A program made the translations under genes and the position numbers. Positions 32,556 through 34,253 of a DNA stretch of 34,253 bases are shown here, piece by piece. Under the pieces are notes generated by a model, which was given only the letters and a program-made list of their open reading frames with translations, was not told the origin of the DNA and did not search any database. The stretch is from positions 1 through 34,253 of the forward strand of contig JAGWSF010000230.1 of the NCBI GenBank assembly GCA_028876385.1, in the 5' to 3' direction. Numbering within the stretch: position 1 is the stretch's first letter; every line of letters starts with the position of its first letter. This DNA comes from Acidobacteriota bacterium (GTDB lineage Bacteria; Actinomycetota; Acidimicrobiia; Acidimicrobiales; Palsa-688).

Positions 32556-33520
32556 GACACCAGGATTCTCGGAACGGGCACCGACTGCAGGGTGCGTGCC
32601 ACCAGCTCGGTCGCAGTGCGGCCCTGGACCTCGGCGTCGGGCCGCAGCATCACACGGTGGGCCAGAGTTGCCTGGGCCATGGCCTTGACGTCATCGGGAG
32701 TGACATAGACCCGACCGGCCGCCGCGGCGGCGACCCGGGCCGCCCGCAGAAGGGCCAGTCCGCCGCGGGGGGAGACTCCCAGGCGCACCTCCGGCAGGGC
32801 ACGGGTATGGGCGCACAGAGCGACGATGTAGTTCTCGATGGCCGGCGCCACCTCGACGTTGTGCTTGACGAACTCGATCATCTCCAGTAGCTCGTTGCCG
32901 GTCATGACCGGCGACAGGGTGGCGACGGTGGCCTCGTCCTTCTCGCTGCGCAGGACCTGAGCCTCGGCTTCCGGGCTTGGATATCCGACCTCGATCCTCA
33001 TGAGGAAGCGGTCGAGCTGCGCTTCGGGGAGCACGTAGGTCCCCTCCATGTCGATCGGGTTCTGGGTGGCCACCACGATGAACGGCCGGGGGACCCGGTA
33101 CACGGTGGCATCCGAAGTGACCGTGTGCTCCTGCATCACCTCGAGGAGAGCCGACTGCGTCTTGGGGGACGCCCGGTTGATCTCGTCACCGAGCACGATG
33201 TTGGAGAACACTGGCCCAGGCCGGAAGGTGAACGTGGCGGTCTTCTGGTCGAAGACCGACACACCGGTGACATCGGTGGGCAGGAGGTCCGGGGTGAACT
33301 GGATCCGGTTCCACGTGAGGGCCACGGATGCGGCGATGGCCCGGGCCAACGAGGTCTTTCCAACCCCGGGGACATCCTCTATCAGCAGGTGACCCTCGGC
33401 CAGCACGCATCCTATGGCCGCCCGCACGACCTGGTCTTTGCCCTGCATGACCCGGCTCACGTTGGCGACCAGACGGTCGAATTGCTCTACGAATCCCTGC
33501 ATCTCGGGACTGGTGGTCAT
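32552..33520 (-). CDS. MoxR-family AAA+ ATPase
   Basis: This 322-residue AAA+ protein has Walker A EDVPGVGKTSLA (about 46-57), FTPDLLPTDVTG, Walker B LGDEINRASPKTQSALLEVMQE, sensor 1 ATQNPIDMEGTY and the LPEAQLDRFLMRIEVGYP arginine-finger region. A lid domain follows with VSPRGGLALLRAARVAA (sensor 2). MoxR ATPases help assemble or activate partner complexes, often with vWA or DUF58 proteins such as the next gene product. The ATG overlaps the stop of the upstream surface-protein gene as ATGA, and GAGGAG lies just before it. Confidence 0.93.
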   Translation of the reverse strand: MTTSPEMQGFVEQFDRLVANVSRVMQGKDQVVRAAIGCVLAEGHLLIEDVPGVGKTSLARAIAASVALTWNRIQFTPDLLPTDVTGVSVFDQKTATFTFRPGPVFSNIVLGDEINRASPKTQSALLEVMQEHTVTSDATVYRVPRPFIVVATQNPIDMEGTYVLPEAQLDRFLMRIEVGYPSPEAEAQVLRSEKDEATVATLSPVMTGNELLEMIEFVKHNVEVAPAIENYIVALCAHTRALPEVRLGVSPRGGLALLRAARVAAAAAGRVYVTPDDVKAMAQATLAHRVMLRPDAEVQGRTATELVARTLQSVPVPRILVS

Positions 33521-34253
33521 CTTCTCCTCTTCTCGGAGTGGGGGCGTCTGGTGCGACCTGCGAGGGGCGACCACAGCAGGAGCGACATCGCGGCGACGAG
33601 CAGGACACCCATGGGCCAGGCGCTCCCGCCCCCCGCCCCGGGTCCGCCCCCCGCTCGGGCGGCGGCCAGGACGGTCCCCCGAGCCGCCCCCCCGGGCGCC
33701 CCTACGGCCGCCGAACTGGCTGTCGAGGTGGTCGTGGTGGCCCCGCTGCAGGCAGTGGTGGTGGGACTCACAGTGGTGGAGGGGCACGGCGCGAGGGTGG
33801 TGCTCGTGGTGGAAGGCGAGGTCGTCGTGGTGGTCGTGGCCGGAGGGGGCGGCGGCCCGGTGGGGGCACCGCTCCAGCTGCCCTGCTGGCCCAGGTACAG
33901 CCACGAGACGGTTACCGCTACGTGAGCCACCTGGACGCACGGCTGCGGCAGGTCGAGTTCGACCGGGTAGGTGGGCGGGGTGGTCGCCGACTGTACCGAC
34001 ACGTAGCACGGATCGCTGGCCGGCGGTACTCCCGGCTGCCCGGCCGAGAAGGTCCACTGCCCGCCGCCTTGGAAGGGGTCACCCGTGGTGACGTCGATGG
34101 CGTACTGACGTCCGAAGGGTCCGCACTGGAAGGGGGCACATTTGATGAACGAGGCGTCGAAGCTGTAGCTCGGCTGGCTCCCGATGGTGAACGCCGCGGT
34201 TATGTCGGGGGACGGCCCGCCGTAGGGATTCGGCTGGGCTCCGTCGGTGAGGC
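33517..34253 (-). CDS. surface protein with Thr-rich linker and C-terminal membrane anchor (5' end outside the window)
   Basis: The open frame runs from the window edge to a TGA at 33517, giving about 245 C-terminal residues. The first part (LTDGAQPNPYGGPSPDIT, CAPFQCGPFG, ASDPCYVSVQ, LPQPCVQVAHVAVTVSW) is beta-rich with scattered Cys, as in extracellular domains. Next comes a Pro/Thr/Ser linker (PPPPPATTTTTTSPSTTSTT...), probably glycosylated or cell-wall spanning. It ends with a hydrophobic span (AWPMGVLLVAAMSLLLW) and a basic tail, RTRRPHSEKRRR. This is the layout of a type I membrane protein with a large outer domain. I do not recognise the family. Its stop overlaps the moxR start, so it belongs to the MoxR-DUF58 operon and may be the object that operon handles. 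Confidence 0.75.
   Translation of the reverse strand, partial: LTDGAQPNPYGGPSPDITAAFTIGSQPSYSFDASFIKCAPFQCGPFGRQYAIDVTTGDPFQGGGQWTFSAGQPGVPPASDPCYVSVQSATTPPTYPVELDLPQPCVQVAHVAVTVSWLYLGQQGSWSGAPTGPPPPPATTTTTTSPSTTSTTLAPCPSTTVSPTTTACSGATTTTSTASSAAVGAPGGAARGTVLAAARAGGGPGAGGGSAWPMGVLLVAAMSLLLWSPLAGRTRRPHSEKRRR

Overview
The window is high-GC DNA, dense in genes, from an actinobacterium. The evidence is a topA-tmk-holB cluster, a Lys/Ala-rich tail on topoisomerase I, GlnE, a DevR/DosR-type regulator, a DtxR-family regulator and frequent GTG/TTG starts. Acidimicrobiia or a close relative is my best guess; this is inference from gene content, not a phylogeny. Most genes are ordinary chromosomal genes.

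Layout. 1-2200: remnant of an integrated element next to a tRNA-Thr(CGT) gene. It holds a tyrosine integrase broken by a frameshift and an amber codon, followed by an intact two-gene unit (winged-helix nucleotidyltransferase plus HEPN protein) of the MNT/HEPN toxin-antitoxin type. 2579-4699: a beta-lactamase-fold serine hydrolase and an endonuclease/exonuclease/phosphatase-family hydrolase. 4723-7846 (minus): a DUF4236-headed protein of unknown function, then a GntR regulator translationally coupled to an MFS exporter, with a near-perfect operator in front. 8029-9804: a hemerythrin-like protein, an orphan DevR/DosR-like response regulator and a small secreted protein. 9841-11349: a soluble NfeD-like OB-fold protein plus flotillin. 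11320-15903 (minus): topA-tmk-holB. 16054-19150 (minus): a DtxR-family metalloregulator overlapping the gene for a K+-independent proton-pumping pyrophosphatase; then a DUF4395 membrane protein, an anti-sigma kinase/STAS pair, an unknown helical protein with a TetR regulator, and nadE. 23876-27139 (plus): glnE and mscL, the latter with an extra C-terminal zinc ribbon. 27140-34253 (minus): a tightly coupled cluster of a surface protein (cut by the window edge), MoxR ATPase, DUF58 protein, transglutaminase-like membrane protein and Ser/Thr kinase.

The most interesting part is the last cluster. Three of its junctions are 4-base start/stop overlaps. Its transglutaminase-like protein seems to lack the catalytic Cys and His, and its kinase ends in a single C-terminal membrane segment, as a tail-anchored protein would. 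A second theme is transcription: about eight genes have a TANNNT -10 hexamer only 6-8 bases before the start codon, which points to leaderless mRNAs. Several of these promoters overlap inverted repeats that look like operators for the adjacent regulator. I saw no CRISPR array, insertion sequence or rRNA gene.
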